64,000 bases of DNA from Shewanella sp. MR-4 (GTDB lineage Bacteria; Pseudomonadota; Gammaproteobacteria; Enterobacterales; Shewanellaceae), in contig NC_008321.1 in NCBI RefSeq assembly GCF_000014685.1, positions 3,097,001-3,161,000 on the forward strand, written 5' to 3'. Numbering within the stretch: position 1 is the stretch's first letter; each line of letters begins with the position of its first letter. The translations under genes were made by a program, and so were the position numbers. The notes beneath the pieces were generated by a model. That model searched no databases. It was given only the letters and a program-made list of their open reading frames with translations, and was not told where the DNA came from. This document shows positions 8,368-17,111 of the stretch, one piece after another.

Positions 8368-9380
8368 TGACGATTTTAGTGACCGGAGGCGCCGGTTATA
8401 TAGGCACTCATACCGTCGTGGAATTACTCAATGCGGGGAGCGAAGTAATTGTGTTAGACAACCTGTCTAACTCAAGTATCGAAGCCCTTAACCGTGTCGA
8501 GCGCATTACCGGTAAAGCGGTCACCTTCTACCAAGGCGATATTCTCAATAAGGCCTTACTGCAGAAAGTCTTCAGCGACCATAACATTGATGCCGTTATC
8601 CACTTTGCTGGATTAAAGGCGGTTGGGGAGTCAGTCGCTAAGCCACTGAAATATTATGAGAATAACGTCACTGGCACCTTAATTCTTTGCCAAGTGATGG
8701 CAGAGTTTAAGGTGAAAAACCTCGTCTTTAGTTCTTCTGCTACTGTGTATGGCGATCCTGCCAGCCTACCGATTACCGAAGATTTTCCAACGGGTGCCAC
8801 TAACCCATACGGTCAGTCTAAGTTGATGGTGGAACATATTCTGGCGGATTTACACCATAGCGATCCAAGCTGGAATATCGCCCGTTTACGTTACTTCAAC
8901 CCCGTTGGCGCCCATGCCAGCGGTTTGATTGGCGAAGATCCTAACGATATTCCGAATAACTTGATGCCATTTATCGCCCAGGTAGCGGTCGGTAAACGCA
9001 AAGCGTTAAGTGTGTTTGGTAATGATTACCCAACCCACGATGGAACTGGCGTTCGCGACTATATCCATGTGGTGGATTTAGCCCTTGGACACCTCAAAGC
9101 CCTTGAAAAGCTCGCCACCAAACCAGGACTTGTCACCTATAACCTAGGCACAGGCCAAGGCTACAGTGTGCTCGATATGGTCAAAGCCTTCGAAAAGGCC
9201 TGTGGTAAATCGATTGCCTATCAAATTGCGCCGCGCCGTCCGGGCGATATTGCCGCCTGTTATGCAAACCCAGATCATGCTAAAACCGATCTGGGCTGGC
9301 AGGCGACCCATAGCCTTGAGGATATGGCTAACAGCAGTTGGCATTGGCAATCAACCAATCCAAATGGTTATAAAGGCTGA
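8367..9380 (+). CDS. galE: UDP-glucose 4-epimerase
   Basis: It interconverts UDP-glucose and UDP-galactose with tightly bound NAD. The 337-residue extended SDR protein shows the Rossmann motif TGGAGYIGTH at the N terminus, the SSATVYGD segment and the catalytic YGQSK (Tyr-x3-Lys). It overlaps galU by one base, so UDP-glucose made by GalU feeds GalE. A terminator hairpin follows. Confidence 0.96.
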   Translation: MTILVTGGAGYIGTHTVVELLNAGSEVIVLDNLSNSSIEALNRVERITGKAVTFYQGDILNKALLQKVFSDHNIDAVIHFAGLKAVGESVAKPLKYYENNVTGTLILCQVMAEFKVKNLVFSSSATVYGDPASLPITEDFPTGATNPYGQSKLMVEHILADLHHSDPSWNIARLRYFNPVGAHASGLIGEDPNDIPNNLMPFIAQVAVGKRKALSVFGNDYPTHDGTGVRDYIHVVDLALGHLKALEKLATKPGLVTYNLGTGQGYSVLDMVKAFEKACGKSIAYQIAPRRPGDIAACYANPDHAKTDLGWQATHSLEDMANSSWHWQSTNPNGYKG

Positions 9381-9386
9381 TCACCT

Positions 9387-9418
9387 AAATGGCTTGTGGT
9401 AACTCCCAAGCCATTTTT
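9387..9418 (+). terminator. Intrinsic terminator of galU-galE
   Basis: AAATGGCTTG (9387-9396) pairs with CAAGCCATTT (9407-9416), and T residues follow. It begins 7 bases after the galE stop. Confidence 0.75.
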
Positions 9419-9453
9419 CTTAACTATCAATAACGACTAAGTAAGTAAAACCT

Positions 9454-9930
9454 ATGACAGAAAGCATCAATCACAGCCGCCGTAATCTCTTTAGTCGCCG
9501 CAAATCCTTGGCTATCAGACCGCCTTGGGTACGCGAAGGCATAGAATTTACCGATGTCTGTACGCGATGCTCAGCATGTATCACCGCCTGTGAGACTAAG
9601 ATTATTTATAAAGGAGATGGCGGCTTTCCCGAAATCTCTTTCAAGGATAATGAATGTACCTTCTGCACTCAGTGCGCGACGGTCTGCCCAGAAGAAAAGC
9701 TGTTCGATTTGACCCAAACACCTTGGCAATACAAAGCGGTTATTCAAGATAACTGCCTAACCTTTCAAGGCATTTGGTGCCAGAGCTGTAAGGATGCCTG
9801 TGAGCCACGCGCCATTAGTTTCACCTTAAGCGTGGGTAAAGCTCCGATGCCGAAGATTGATGCAGATCTCTGCACGGCTTGCGGCGCCTGTGTCTCCCCC
9901 TGCCCCAGCCAAGCAATCAGTATTAAGTAG
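9454..9930 (+). CDS. napF: NapF-type ferredoxin
   Basis: The 158-residue protein has the NapF pattern: a basic N terminus with NLFSRR, then cysteine clusters CTRCSACITAC, CTFCTQCATVC, CQSCKDAC and CTACGACVSPCP for several 4Fe-4S centres. NapF is a cytoplasmic accessory protein associated with maturation of periplasmic nitrate reductase NapA. No other nap gene is in the window, so this is an orphan copy away from a nap operon. It could serve another molybdoenzyme. Confidence 0.88.
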   Translation: MTESINHSRRNLFSRRKSLAIRPPWVREGIEFTDVCTRCSACITACETKIIYKGDGGFPEISFKDNECTFCTQCATVCPEEKLFDLTQTPWQYKAVIQDNCLTFQGIWCQSCKDACEPRAISFTLSVGKAPMPKIDADLCTACGACVSPCPSQAISIK

Positions 9931-10032
9931 GCAAAATAGTGCCAAACCGAGCGCGTCACTGGGCTTCATCGCATATTTAGGTTACTATTTCACAGTCGTT
10001 GTCACCTCCACTCACCTAGGTTCTCCATCACC

Positions 10033-10479
10033 ATGTTTGGCAAAAAATTCACCTTTACCCGAAGCGCTTCCCCCGCACTTAGCTTTATTGCCGAGGGAAC
10101 TAAGCTTACGGGTAATATTGAATTTGCCGGCGATGTATTGATAGGCGGTGATGTGCAAGGTCAGATCCTGTCACAGGCCAACGTCATCGTTGAGCGAACG
10201 GGTAACCTCCACTGCGAGGTTAAATGCCGCGAGTTGATTATCGATGGCTATTTTAAGGGGCGTTTGATTTGCGAGCGCTTAGTCATTCAAGCCCATGGTA
10301 TTGTCGATGGCGATGTGGCTTGTACCTCGATGCAGATCAGTGAAGGTGGCCAGTTTATCGGTTTAAGGATTAAAGAAGACCATCAGACAATCCATGCCCA
10401 TAGCCTGCCATCAGCGGCTTCGAAAAGTGCATTAATGACACCTGTGACCAGCTTGTCACCCGAGAGTGCTAACGAGTAG
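10033..10479 (+). CDS. Bactofilin (polymer-forming cytoskeletal protein)
   Basis: The 148-residue protein has the DUF583/bactofilin core: a beta-helical repeat of short hydrophobic-glycine turns (for example FAGDVLIGGDVQG, LIIDGYFKGRLIC, GIVDGDVACTSMQIS) at about residues 18-115. Flexible tails flank it. Bactofilins self-assemble into filaments without nucleotide and act in cell shape, stalks or polar organisation. There is no signal peptide or membrane segment. The neighbours give no specific clue. Confidence 0.88.
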   Translation: MFGKKFTFTRSASPALSFIAEGTKLTGNIEFAGDVLIGGDVQGQILSQANVIVERTGNLHCEVKCRELIIDGYFKGRLICERLVIQAHGIVDGDVACTSMQISEGGQFIGLRIKEDHQTIHAHSLPSAASKSALMTPVTSLSPESANE

Positions 10480-10780
10480 CGCTATTGCCAAGCTCGAAGC
10501 TTAACGCACTTTATCCATTGGTTGGCTCGTCACCCTAAAGCGCTTTTACTTATAAGTGCCCAGATAACCTCACCCACCTATTCAACGCGTAATACAACAA
10601 TCGTTAAGTAATTGTTAATTTGACGATTGAGATCACAGTTACGCCGTACGGCAACTGCTAACCTATCTGCAATTCATTTCGAGCATGATTTCTGCCACCT
10701 AATAAATTGTAATAATGTGCCTTGGCGGAACAATACAACATGGCCATTGCAGACAAAGACTCATCCCAAGGCGAGACCAA
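10480..10780. other. Intergenic region upstream of the LysR-type gene
   Basis: These 301 bases lie between the bactofilin stop and the regulator start. A 7-bp inverted repeat (CAATCGT at 10598-10604, ACGATTG at 10623-10629) frames an AT-rich spacer and could be an autoregulatory LysR-type site. No terminator with a T tract is evident. Confidence 0.45.
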
Positions 10781-11767
10781 ATGAGCAACCCATTACTAAA
10801 ACAAATCTGCGAACTGGATGTCTTCACCTTATTGGTATTTAAAAGTATTTTTGATAACGGACATGCCAATAGTGCCGCCAAGGCGCTCAATGTATCTGCG
10901 CCTAAAATTAGCCGCTGTCTTAACGCGCTTCGCTTGACCTTTAACGATGAACTGTTTTATCGACGCCAGCAGGGGTTAAAACCCACTCCCCTCGCGGAAA
11001 GCTTATATGTCGCCATTTGCCAGTTTACCGATTCAGTGTATTACTTAGAGCAATCGGCACTGCAAATTCAAAATGCGGCAAGCCATGTCGAGCGTCCGCT
11101 ACATATCGCCGCGAGTAATGGATTATTAAGCTTTTTAGCCCCCCAACTCTGTACACCCGAAGCAATTAGCGAACTCGGCCAAGTCAGGTTACACAAATGG
11201 CAGGAAAACACTCCTGAATTAATCCACGCAGGGGAATTAGACTTTGGGATCACCATAGAGCCGACAGATACGAAAGACTTGAATGTCTCCCGCTTAGGTT
11301 GTATTTCCAATGTGTATGTAGTGGCCTCCAGACTACATCCCCTTTGGGAAAGCCTGCAAGAAATCAGCTTAGAGCAAATCTGTCGTCATTCCTTTTTGTG
11401 CCTCGAGCTAAAAGGCTTTAATAGCCGTATTGATCCGCTAGAACTATTTTGCCAACGCCAAGGGCTGCTGCTGCCATCGATTGAAAGGGTGATCGATCGA
11501 GAAGAATGGTATGCCCACTTGCTGACCATGCAGAGCGTCGCCTTCTGCTCGAGTATCGATATGCATACGGTCAAGCATATGCCGGGGTTAAAATTGGCGC
11601 CGCTTCCGGTATCGGAGCAACACCGTCTTCATGAGACTATTATGCCACCGCAGTATTTTCTCGTTGAAAAGCCACGAAGCCACAGGCGCTATAGCCAAAA
11701 CCAGTGCGAACTTGTAGTCAGCTCATTGTTAACAGCCCTAACAACCAACACTCGTGTCACTCAATAG
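10781..11767 (+). CDS. LysR-type transcriptional regulator
   Basis: The protein is about 328 residues, with an N-terminal winged helix-turn-helix (about 12-70: LLVFKSIFDNGHANSAAKAL then SAPKISRCLNALR) and a C-terminal effector domain of the periplasmic-binding type. The frame is open from 10715, but the ATG at 10781 with AAGGCGAG before it gives the standard LysR length. It is transcribed toward the decaheme cytochrome gene, which starts 437 bases later and may be its target; that is inference from position. A hairpin without a U tract follows. Confidence 0.88.
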   Translation: MSNPLLKQICELDVFTLLVFKSIFDNGHANSAAKALNVSAPKISRCLNALRLTFNDELFYRRQQGLKPTPLAESLYVAICQFTDSVYYLEQSALQIQNAASHVERPLHIAASNGLLSFLAPQLCTPEAISELGQVRLHKWQENTPELIHAGELDFGITIEPTDTKDLNVSRLGCISNVYVVASRLHPLWESLQEISLEQICRHSFLCLELKGFNSRIDPLELFCQRQGLLLPSIERVIDREEWYAHLLTMQSVAFCSSIDMHTVKHMPGLKLAPLPVSEQHRLHETIMPPQYFLVEKPRSHRRYSQNQCELVVSSLLTALTTNTRVTQ

Positions 11768-12204
11768 CTCTCTTGAAGTGTTGCCCTCAAACAGTTGACA
11801 CTTTCTTTGGTGTAAAAAGAAAGTGTCAAATGTTAAATTCCAGAATTTAAAGGACGTATCCTAACCGATACTGATTAATCTCTCTGGCGATTCCCTCCCT
11901 CTAAAACCGCACGATAAAACAACAAATATAAGTTTCAATAGTCTCCATTTTGAAAATTAATCGAAAATTAACTTCGTCAAACCACTCAAAACAAAAACAA
12001 AAATTTGTTACCCACCTCTTATTTTTAAGGGTGAATTCTAAATTTAGAAATACTTAATTTCACAATCTAGAATTGCCATTTTACTGTGTTAAATCACTGT
12101 TCACATATCGGATACAAACTTATAAATACCACTTTATAAGTAAGTGAATAGACCTATAGTAGAGTCACTGCACACGCAGTCTTATAGAAAGAAAAAGGGA
12201 CGCG
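11768..12204. other. Control region of the decaheme cytochrome
   Basis: These 437 AT-rich bases lie between the regulator and the cytochrome. Besides the 11795-11829 hairpin they hold two more dyads: TTAAATTC-CA-GAATTTAA at 11833-11850 and TTCTAAATTTAGAA at 12036-12049. I find no clear FNR or CRP consensus site. A ribosome site AAAAAGGGA precedes the start. Confidence 0.5.
11795..11829. repeat. 14-bp inverted repeat after the LysR-type gene
   Basis: TTGACACTTTCTTT (11795-11808) and its exact reverse complement (11816-11829) enclose seven bases. It begins 28 bases past the regulator stop. With no clean T tract it may be a weak terminator, or a dyad in the cytochrome control region. Confidence 0.6.
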
Positions 12205-14493
12205 ATGATGAAAAACTACAATAAATCTCTACTGGCACTAGCACTCACTAGTGCCATGTTTTTAACCGCCTGCGGGGACGGAGAAGACGGGCAAGATGGT
12301 GCGCCCGGAACACCAGGTACCCCTGGAACGCCCGGAACCCCTGGCACACCTGGTTTACCAGCGGGTTCTTTTGCTAAAACCGCAGAATCTATAACCGATC
12401 TGAAATTCACCCTCAGCCCAGCTGACATTAAAGTCACCAGCAGTGAAGGCTTTAGTGTTAAGTTCAGTTTAACCGGAAAGAGTTCAGGCAAAGATGTGCC
12501 CTTTATGGGACTCGATAAAATTGCACTTTACTCATTAACGGCAAATGAAAATACTTCAGGTACAGGTGCCCCTATCCAATGGCAAAACAATGCTATGGCA
12601 AACAATGCGGGCAGCTCATTAACTTGTACACTCAATGGCTTAAACGGTACTAAGAATGCGTGTACATTAACTGAAGATACTGAAAATCCAGGTAGTTACA
12701 CCGCAACTTGGACCTATGATGGCGCAGCGCCAATCATCAATCCAAACGATAATCCAAATGCGGTACACAGAGTCTTCGTCCGCGCTTACAACATAGTCAA
12801 CAGCGAAGGCGTGGCTTTATCTGATAAAGTGCTCTCAGTACCAGTTGATTTTATCCCTGCAACCGATGAGCTTGCCGCATCAGGCAAAGACACAGTATCC
12901 AGCGCTGCATGTAAAAACTGTCACGGTGAAGTGGACGGCCATATCGCTAAGATTGAAGCCCACCATAACTACCAAGACGTTAAAAACTGCGTAACCTGTC
13001 ACAACCCAGAGCAAGTCCCAAGCGATGCGCAGCTCGCTGAAGGCTGGGTATTTGATTTCGCGCCGATGATCCACCGTATCCATGCTGGTGAACACAATGC
13101 GGACTACCTGTCTGGTGAAGCGAAAGAGTACTTCGGTGAAATTGGTTTCCCATCAGACTTGAAAGAATGTAAATCCTGTCACGATGGTGCACCTAGCTAT
13201 AACACCAATATCTACGCTCAGGCTTGCGTGGGTTGTCATATCAATGTCAACTTCGCAACCGGTGAAAACCACTCAGAATTTGGTTTGGCTCAAGCCGATG
13301 ATACTCAATGTAAATCCTGCCATGGCAGCGGTAGCTTAACGCCAGAAGCGGTTCACAGTGTTGGTAAACGTGCTGAATACGGCCCATTAATGACCGTCGA
13401 CTTTACCAGTGCAACGCTGGGCACTTCAGCAACACTAGGTATGCAAACTCTGACATTGAAAGCCAATGTCACACTCAATGGCGCGCCTATTGCTGATGGT
13501 ACTAGCCTGAAAACCTACAATGCCACCAGCAACCCAACAGGTATGTTTGCGGCAAACGGTCTGCTACTGGGTAATGTGGCGACAGATGGTACAGTGTACT
13601 CATGGCGCGATGTTAAGCCTTTAGCCATCAGCATGAAACTGGATAACGGTACTCTGTCAGGTGGTGTATTAACCTTCGTGAAAGATATTCCAGATGCACA
13701 AGCAACTGGCACTATCTACGTCGGTTCTGAAGCCAACTTCTGTGCGAAAGCGGGTAAAGCGGTGAGCTGTAATACCGACGGACTTGAATATGGCCCAACT
13801 AGCCCTGTAGGTAACATTTCTGCGGTTAAATTCTTCAACTTAAGCGGTGGCACTCCAGCCGTAGCTCGTATGAAGGATCCAGCACGGATTACCGTTGAAG
13901 AAGCAAAATGTAACGCTTGTCATGGCAGCTTAGACTATGCGAAAGGCTACAGACACGGGGTTTACACCTTCGATCAATGTATGCACTGTCACAACGATAC
14001 CACTGGCGCTTCAGGTCATGGTCAAACTGGCTACAAAGGCGAAGATGGCAAGTTAGTCGTCACTCCTGAAGTGACCTTCAACAACAAAGATCTCTTCACC
14101 GTGGCTCACCGCTTCCACAGTGGTAACTTCGGTGTTGTAGAAGGCATCTTCCGCAATGCAGCTGGCGAACTAGAAGGTTATCCATCACCCGAAACCGCCT
14201 GTTCTGCCTGTCACAAAGATGGTGCAACCCTGTTCGCAACTGATGGTGGCTTAACTTCAGGCAAACGTGCTATCAAAGTGGGCAGTAACTACATTAGCCC
14301 AGTGGCTGAATCCTGCCGCACCTGTCACGCTCACTCAGATGCAGCAGCAGTGGCTCACTTTAGAAGTAACGGCGCGATTGTAGAAGCGGATGCTGCAACC
14401 GATCCTAACCTACCAGTAGAATCATGCGCGACCTGCCATGCTGAAGGTAAAACCTATGGCATAGATAAGGTACACGCAGAGGTAGCACACTAG
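12205..14493 (+). CDS. Outer-membrane decaheme c-type cytochrome, OmcA/MtrC family
   Basis: The 762-residue lipoprotein belongs to the surface multiheme cytochromes that pass electrons to minerals or shuttles. The signal peptide ends in a lipobox (FLTAC, Cys23). A short collagen-like run follows, with five PGT repeats and G at every third position. I count ten CXXCH haem motifs, five at about residues 236-373 and five at 571-745, with a haem-poor beta-rich domain between and another before the first cluster. This split-barrel/pentahaem/split-barrel/pentahaem order is that of OmcA, MtrC and MtrF. It is alone here, with no mtrA/mtrB-type partners, so its electron donor must be elsewhere. A second ATG follows immediately as an alternative start. 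Confidence 0.95.
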   Translation: MMKNYNKSLLALALTSAMFLTACGDGEDGQDGAPGTPGTPGTPGTPGTPGLPAGSFAKTAESITDLKFTLSPADIKVTSSEGFSVKFSLTGKSSGKDVPFMGLDKIALYSLTANENTSGTGAPIQWQNNAMANNAGSSLTCTLNGLNGTKNACTLTEDTENPGSYTATWTYDGAAPIINPNDNPNAVHRVFVRAYNIVNSEGVALSDKVLSVPVDFIPATDELAASGKDTVSSAACKNCHGEVDGHIAKIEAHHNYQDVKNCVTCHNPEQVPSDAQLAEGWVFDFAPMIHRIHAGEHNADYLSGEAKEYFGEIGFPSDLKECKSCHDGAPSYNTNIYAQACVGCHINVNFATGENHSEFGLAQADDTQCKSCHGSGSLTPEAVHSVGKRAEYGPLMTVDFTSATLGTSATLGMQTLTLKANVTLNGAPIADGTSLKTYNATSNPTGMFAANGLLLGNVATDGTVYSWRDVKPLAISMKLDNGTLSGGVLTFVKDIPDAQATGTIYVGSEANFCAKAGKAVSCNTDGLEYGPTSPVGNISAVKFFNLSGGTPAVARMKDPARITVEEAKCNACHGSLDYAKGYRHGVYTFDQCMHCHNDTTGASGHGQTGYKGEDGKLVVTPEVTFNNKDLFTVAHRFHSGNFGVVEGIFRNAAGELEGYPSPETACSACHKDGATLFATDGGLTSGKRAIKVGSNYISPVAESCRTCHAHSDAAAVAHFRSNGAIVEADAATDPNLPVESCATCHAEGKTYGIDKVHAEVAH

Positions 14494-14551
14494 TACTAGT
14501 ACCTTTGGGTTGCCCCCCTGCACAACCCAAACTTCCTCTCTGCAACTTATT

Positions 14552-14576
14552 GGGGCTCCTTCGGAGCCCCTTTTTT
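14552..14576 (+). terminator. Intrinsic terminator of the decaheme cytochrome gene
   Basis: GGGGCTCC-TTC-GGAGCCCC is followed by six T, 58 bases after the cytochrome stop. It is a textbook terminator and also separates the convergent DUF2982 gene. Confidence 0.92.
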
Positions 14577-14586
14577 ATCGGTACTT

Positions 14587-15282
14587 TTAATGTGTTGTCA
14601 CATCAATTTGAGTCACACTCTGCGCGATGCGTTGCCTTAACAGCTTAATAAACTCTCGAGGGTCACGGTCTAAGCTGTCGTGGGGAATATAGAGATGGTA
14701 GCCAAGGTGAGTATTGAGCATCACACAACGATGACCAAACATCGCCAACACGCCGCGGTAACGGTCTCCCTCGATAACGAGCGGGCTAAATTCGGCGCCA
14801 AGATAGGTTTCTAAGGTCGCCAAATCCTCTTGCTGTGAGGCTGCTGTCACCAATAACGGCCGCTGCTCAGTCAATAAACCCGCCGCAAGGCGCAATGAAA
14901 TATTATCTAGGATAGGATTTAGCTGTTTGAGCTTAATGCCAATATAGGAAAGTTCAATGGTATCAACCCCCTGAGTGACTCGAGGAATATCTACCCGTTG
15001 AATGTTACTCCAGTTTATCGCGACTTTGCCGCGGCGATGAAAATAGGTCAGTCCCTGCGCATCCATGCTCAAGGTGGTCTCAGGTTCATACACCTTCGCC
15101 AAGCCCAATATCAACGCAATCGCACCTAAGCTGAAAAACACTAAACCCACGGCAAATAGCTCGGGAAATAGTACAAATAGGCCAAAACCTAAGACAAAGG
15201 CGCTGGCGCCCACAATCGTTAAGGTTAAACCATTACGTTTAGATAGTGGGCGAACCGAGACAACATCGGACTCTAGCGTCAT
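14587..15282 (-). CDS. DUF2982 family membrane protein
   Basis: The 231-residue protein has two adjacent membrane segments near residues 20-62 and a soluble C-terminal part with a PH-like beta-rich look (DAQGLTYFHRRGKVAINWSNIQRVDIPR). It resembles the DUF2982 family found in Shewanella and related Alteromonadales. Function is unknown. It lies 4 bases downstream of the ElyC/YdcF-like gene, so the two form an operon and may share an envelope role. Confidence 0.72.
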   Translation of the reverse strand: MTLESDVVSVRPLSKRNGLTLTIVGASAFVLGFGLFVLFPELFAVGLVFFSLGAIALILGLAKVYEPETTLSMDAQGLTYFHRRGKVAINWSNIQRVDIPRVTQGVDTIELSYIGIKLKQLNPILDNISLRLAAGLLTEQRPLLVTAASQQEDLATLETYLGAEFSPLVIEGDRYRGVLAMFGHRCVMLNTHLGYHLYIPHDSLDRDPREFIKLLRQRIAQSVTQIDVTTH

Positions 15283-15286
15283 ATTT

Positions 15287-16021
15287 TTATTCCTGTTTAA
15301 TCCAGAGCCATAAACGGCCTATGTATTCGTGTATCGCCCGTTGCGAAGCGAGCAAGTTATCCGCAGTCAAGCGCCAGTAGAAACCGTCTCTGGCCCTAAA
15401 ATCCGTCGGTGCGGCGCTAGCCGTTAATCCTTGACCGCTAAAGATCGCCATCGACCTTGGCATATGGGAAGCCGAGGTAACTAATCGCACGGCTTGATTA
15501 CCAAAGTGTTCTTTAAAATAATGCGCCTCTTCGATCGTGTCGCGCGGCAGAGGCAATTGAACGATACGTGATGCATCGACACCGAGTTCAACCGCCGCCT
15601 TGGCCATCACTTCGGCGTGGGGATGCTGCGTTAGCTCGCCCTCCCAACCACTGACCACTAAAGTGCAGTCTTGACCTAATTGGAGTTGCCTCAGTCCTTC
15701 CGTTAGCCGCGCTAAGGCGACCGCCGATAAAGATTGTACCGCCGTTGCACCTGGGATATCCGAGTGTGCTGACCCCAACACCATTACCACACAGGTACCC
15801 GCAATAGGCGTGGAATTAATGGGATATTGAGTCTCGAGCGGTTTAACGAGATAGTCGACACTCAATTGGCTGCTGAGCACTAGGAGCAGCGAAAACGCAC
15901 CGCCTATGGCCCATTTGGCTAATCTAGGTTTGCGCCAAACCCAAAAAGATAGCAGTAATAACAACAGGATAAATGGAATAGGCATGATTGCCTGAGAGAC
16001 AACTTTCTTAACCCAAAACAT
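15287..16021 (-). CDS. ElyC/YdcF-like DUF218 membrane protein
   Basis: The 244-residue protein has two N-terminal membrane helices (about 9-25 and 33-52) and a periplasmic DUF218 domain. Key stretches are VVMVLGSAHSD, LVVSGWEGE and RLVTSASHMPRSM. This layout matches E. coli ElyC, which affects lipid-carrier use in peptidoglycan and enterobacterial common antigen synthesis. It is first in a two-gene unit with the DUF2982 gene. Confidence 0.82.
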   Translation of the reverse strand: MFWVKKVVSQAIMPIPFILLLLLLSFWVWRKPRLAKWAIGGAFSLLLVLSSQLSVDYLVKPLETQYPINSTPIAGTCVVMVLGSAHSDIPGATAVQSLSAVALARLTEGLRQLQLGQDCTLVVSGWEGELTQHPHAEVMAKAAVELGVDASRIVQLPLPRDTIEEAHYFKEHFGNQAVRLVTSASHMPRSMAIFSGQGLTASAAPTDFRARDGFYWRLTADNLLASQRAIHEYIGRLWLWIKQE

Positions 16022-16073
16022 GCATTAGTGCCCAATGGTTCAAAGGAGGGCAATCATAACATCAAAAGAAAGC

Positions 16074-16099
16074 AAAACGCATCGCCAAGGCGATGCGTT
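16074..16099 (-). terminator. Intrinsic terminator of the ROK kinase gene
   Basis: AACGCATCGCC (16076-16086) pairs with GGCGATGCGTT (16089-16099). On the minus strand it is followed by TTGCTTTCTTTTG. It lies 30 bases beyond the kinase stop. Confidence 0.7.
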
Positions 16100-16128
16100 G
16101 TCACGAGGGAAAACGTAACGTTACTGGG

Positions 16129-17049
16129 TTATTTTTCCCATAACCACGCGGCGCCGCGCACACCCGAAGAGCAGCCATAAAGGTTCTGTACGACAGGCGT
16201 TCGACACTCTCTTCCCACAACATAACGAGTTAATAATGCAGGTAATCTTGGATAAATCGCCTCAATATTAGACATGCCGCCGCCGAGGACAATCGCATCG
16301 GGGTCCAGCATATTAATCACATGGGCGAGTGAACGAGCGAGTCTATCCATGTAACGATCAAAGGCCGCGATGGCCATTTCATCCCCCGCATCGACTAAGG
16401 CCATGATCTCAGTGCCAGATTTCGCGGGCGCTGCTTGGACATTCACCGCACGGCTTAGGGCCTCGTTGTAATCGCGAACAAAGCCAGTGCCCGAAATAAA
16501 GGTTTCGATACAATCGGGATTACCGCAGAAACAGCGGGTAGTATTAAACTCCTCCTTGGTCATCCAAGGCAGCGGATTATGGCCCCACTCACCGCCAATG
16601 CCATTACCGCCCGCGTGGACTTTGCCGTTAATGGCCACACCCGCGCCGCAGCCCGTGCCAATGATCACCCCAAACACCACAGATTTTCCCGCAGCAGCAC
16701 CATCGACGGCCTCAGATACCGCAAAACAGTTGGCATCGTTAGCAACCCGCACTTCGCGGCCAAGCAGCTCCCCTAAATTCACATCGAGGGGATGACCGTT
16801 GATCCAGGTCGAGTTGGCATTTTTGACTAATCCTGAATAAGGAGAGATGACTCCTGGGATCCCCACACCGACCGTGCCCTTTTCACCTAAGGTCGCTTCG
16901 GCCTCATTCACTAAATCGACGATGGCATTCAGGGTGCCCTGATAATCCCGAGGGGTATTGATACGCTTACGAAAAAGTTCATTACCTTCCTCACTTAAGG
17001 CGACGAGTTCTATTTTTGTGCCACCTAAATCGATGCCCATGCGTATCAT
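16129..17049 (-). CDS. mak: ROK family sugar kinase (fructokinase, Mak-like)
   Basis: The 306-residue ROK kinase has the phosphate-1 loop GIDLGGTKIE at the N terminus and the ROK zinc site: GHNPLP, then the cysteines of CFCGNPDC. The catalytic aspartate is in NDANCFAVSEA and the adenosine motif is DPDAIVLGGGMS. Overall it most resembles E. coli Mak/YajF fructokinase. N-acetylglucosamine or glucose specificity cannot be excluded from sequence alone. cysQ lies 62 bases upstream on the same strand. Confidence 0.85.
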   Translation of the reverse strand: MIRMGIDLGGTKIELVALSEEGNELFRKRINTPRDYQGTLNAIVDLVNEAEATLGEKGTVGVGIPGVISPYSGLVKNANSTWINGHPLDVNLGELLGREVRVANDANCFAVSEAVDGAAAGKSVVFGVIIGTGCGAGVAINGKVHAGGNGIGGEWGHNPLPWMTKEEFNTTRCFCGNPDCIETFISGTGFVRDYNEALSRAVNVQAAPAKSGTEIMALVDAGDEMAIAAFDRYMDRLARSLAHVINMLDPDAIVLGGGMSNIEAIYPRLPALLTRYVVGRECRTPVVQNLYGCSSGVRGAAWLWEK

Positions 17050-17111
17050 GAATGACTTACTCCACTGTTATTCGACCAAGGCGTCAGTACAGACGCCCTT
17101 GGCATTGTTCG

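Noticed and set aside
9454..9930. napF as part of a nap operon
   Set aside because: No napD, napA, napB, napC or napGH gene is on either side, so it is called an orphan.
11768..12204. FNR or CRP site before the decaheme cytochrome
   Set aside because: Sequences such as TGTGTTAAATCAC have wrong spacing and too many mismatches to support a call.
12216..12491. 91-codon minus-strand frame with repeated GVPGVPG
   Set aside because: It is the antisense of the collagen-like repeat in the decaheme cytochrome gene, not a separate elastin-like protein.
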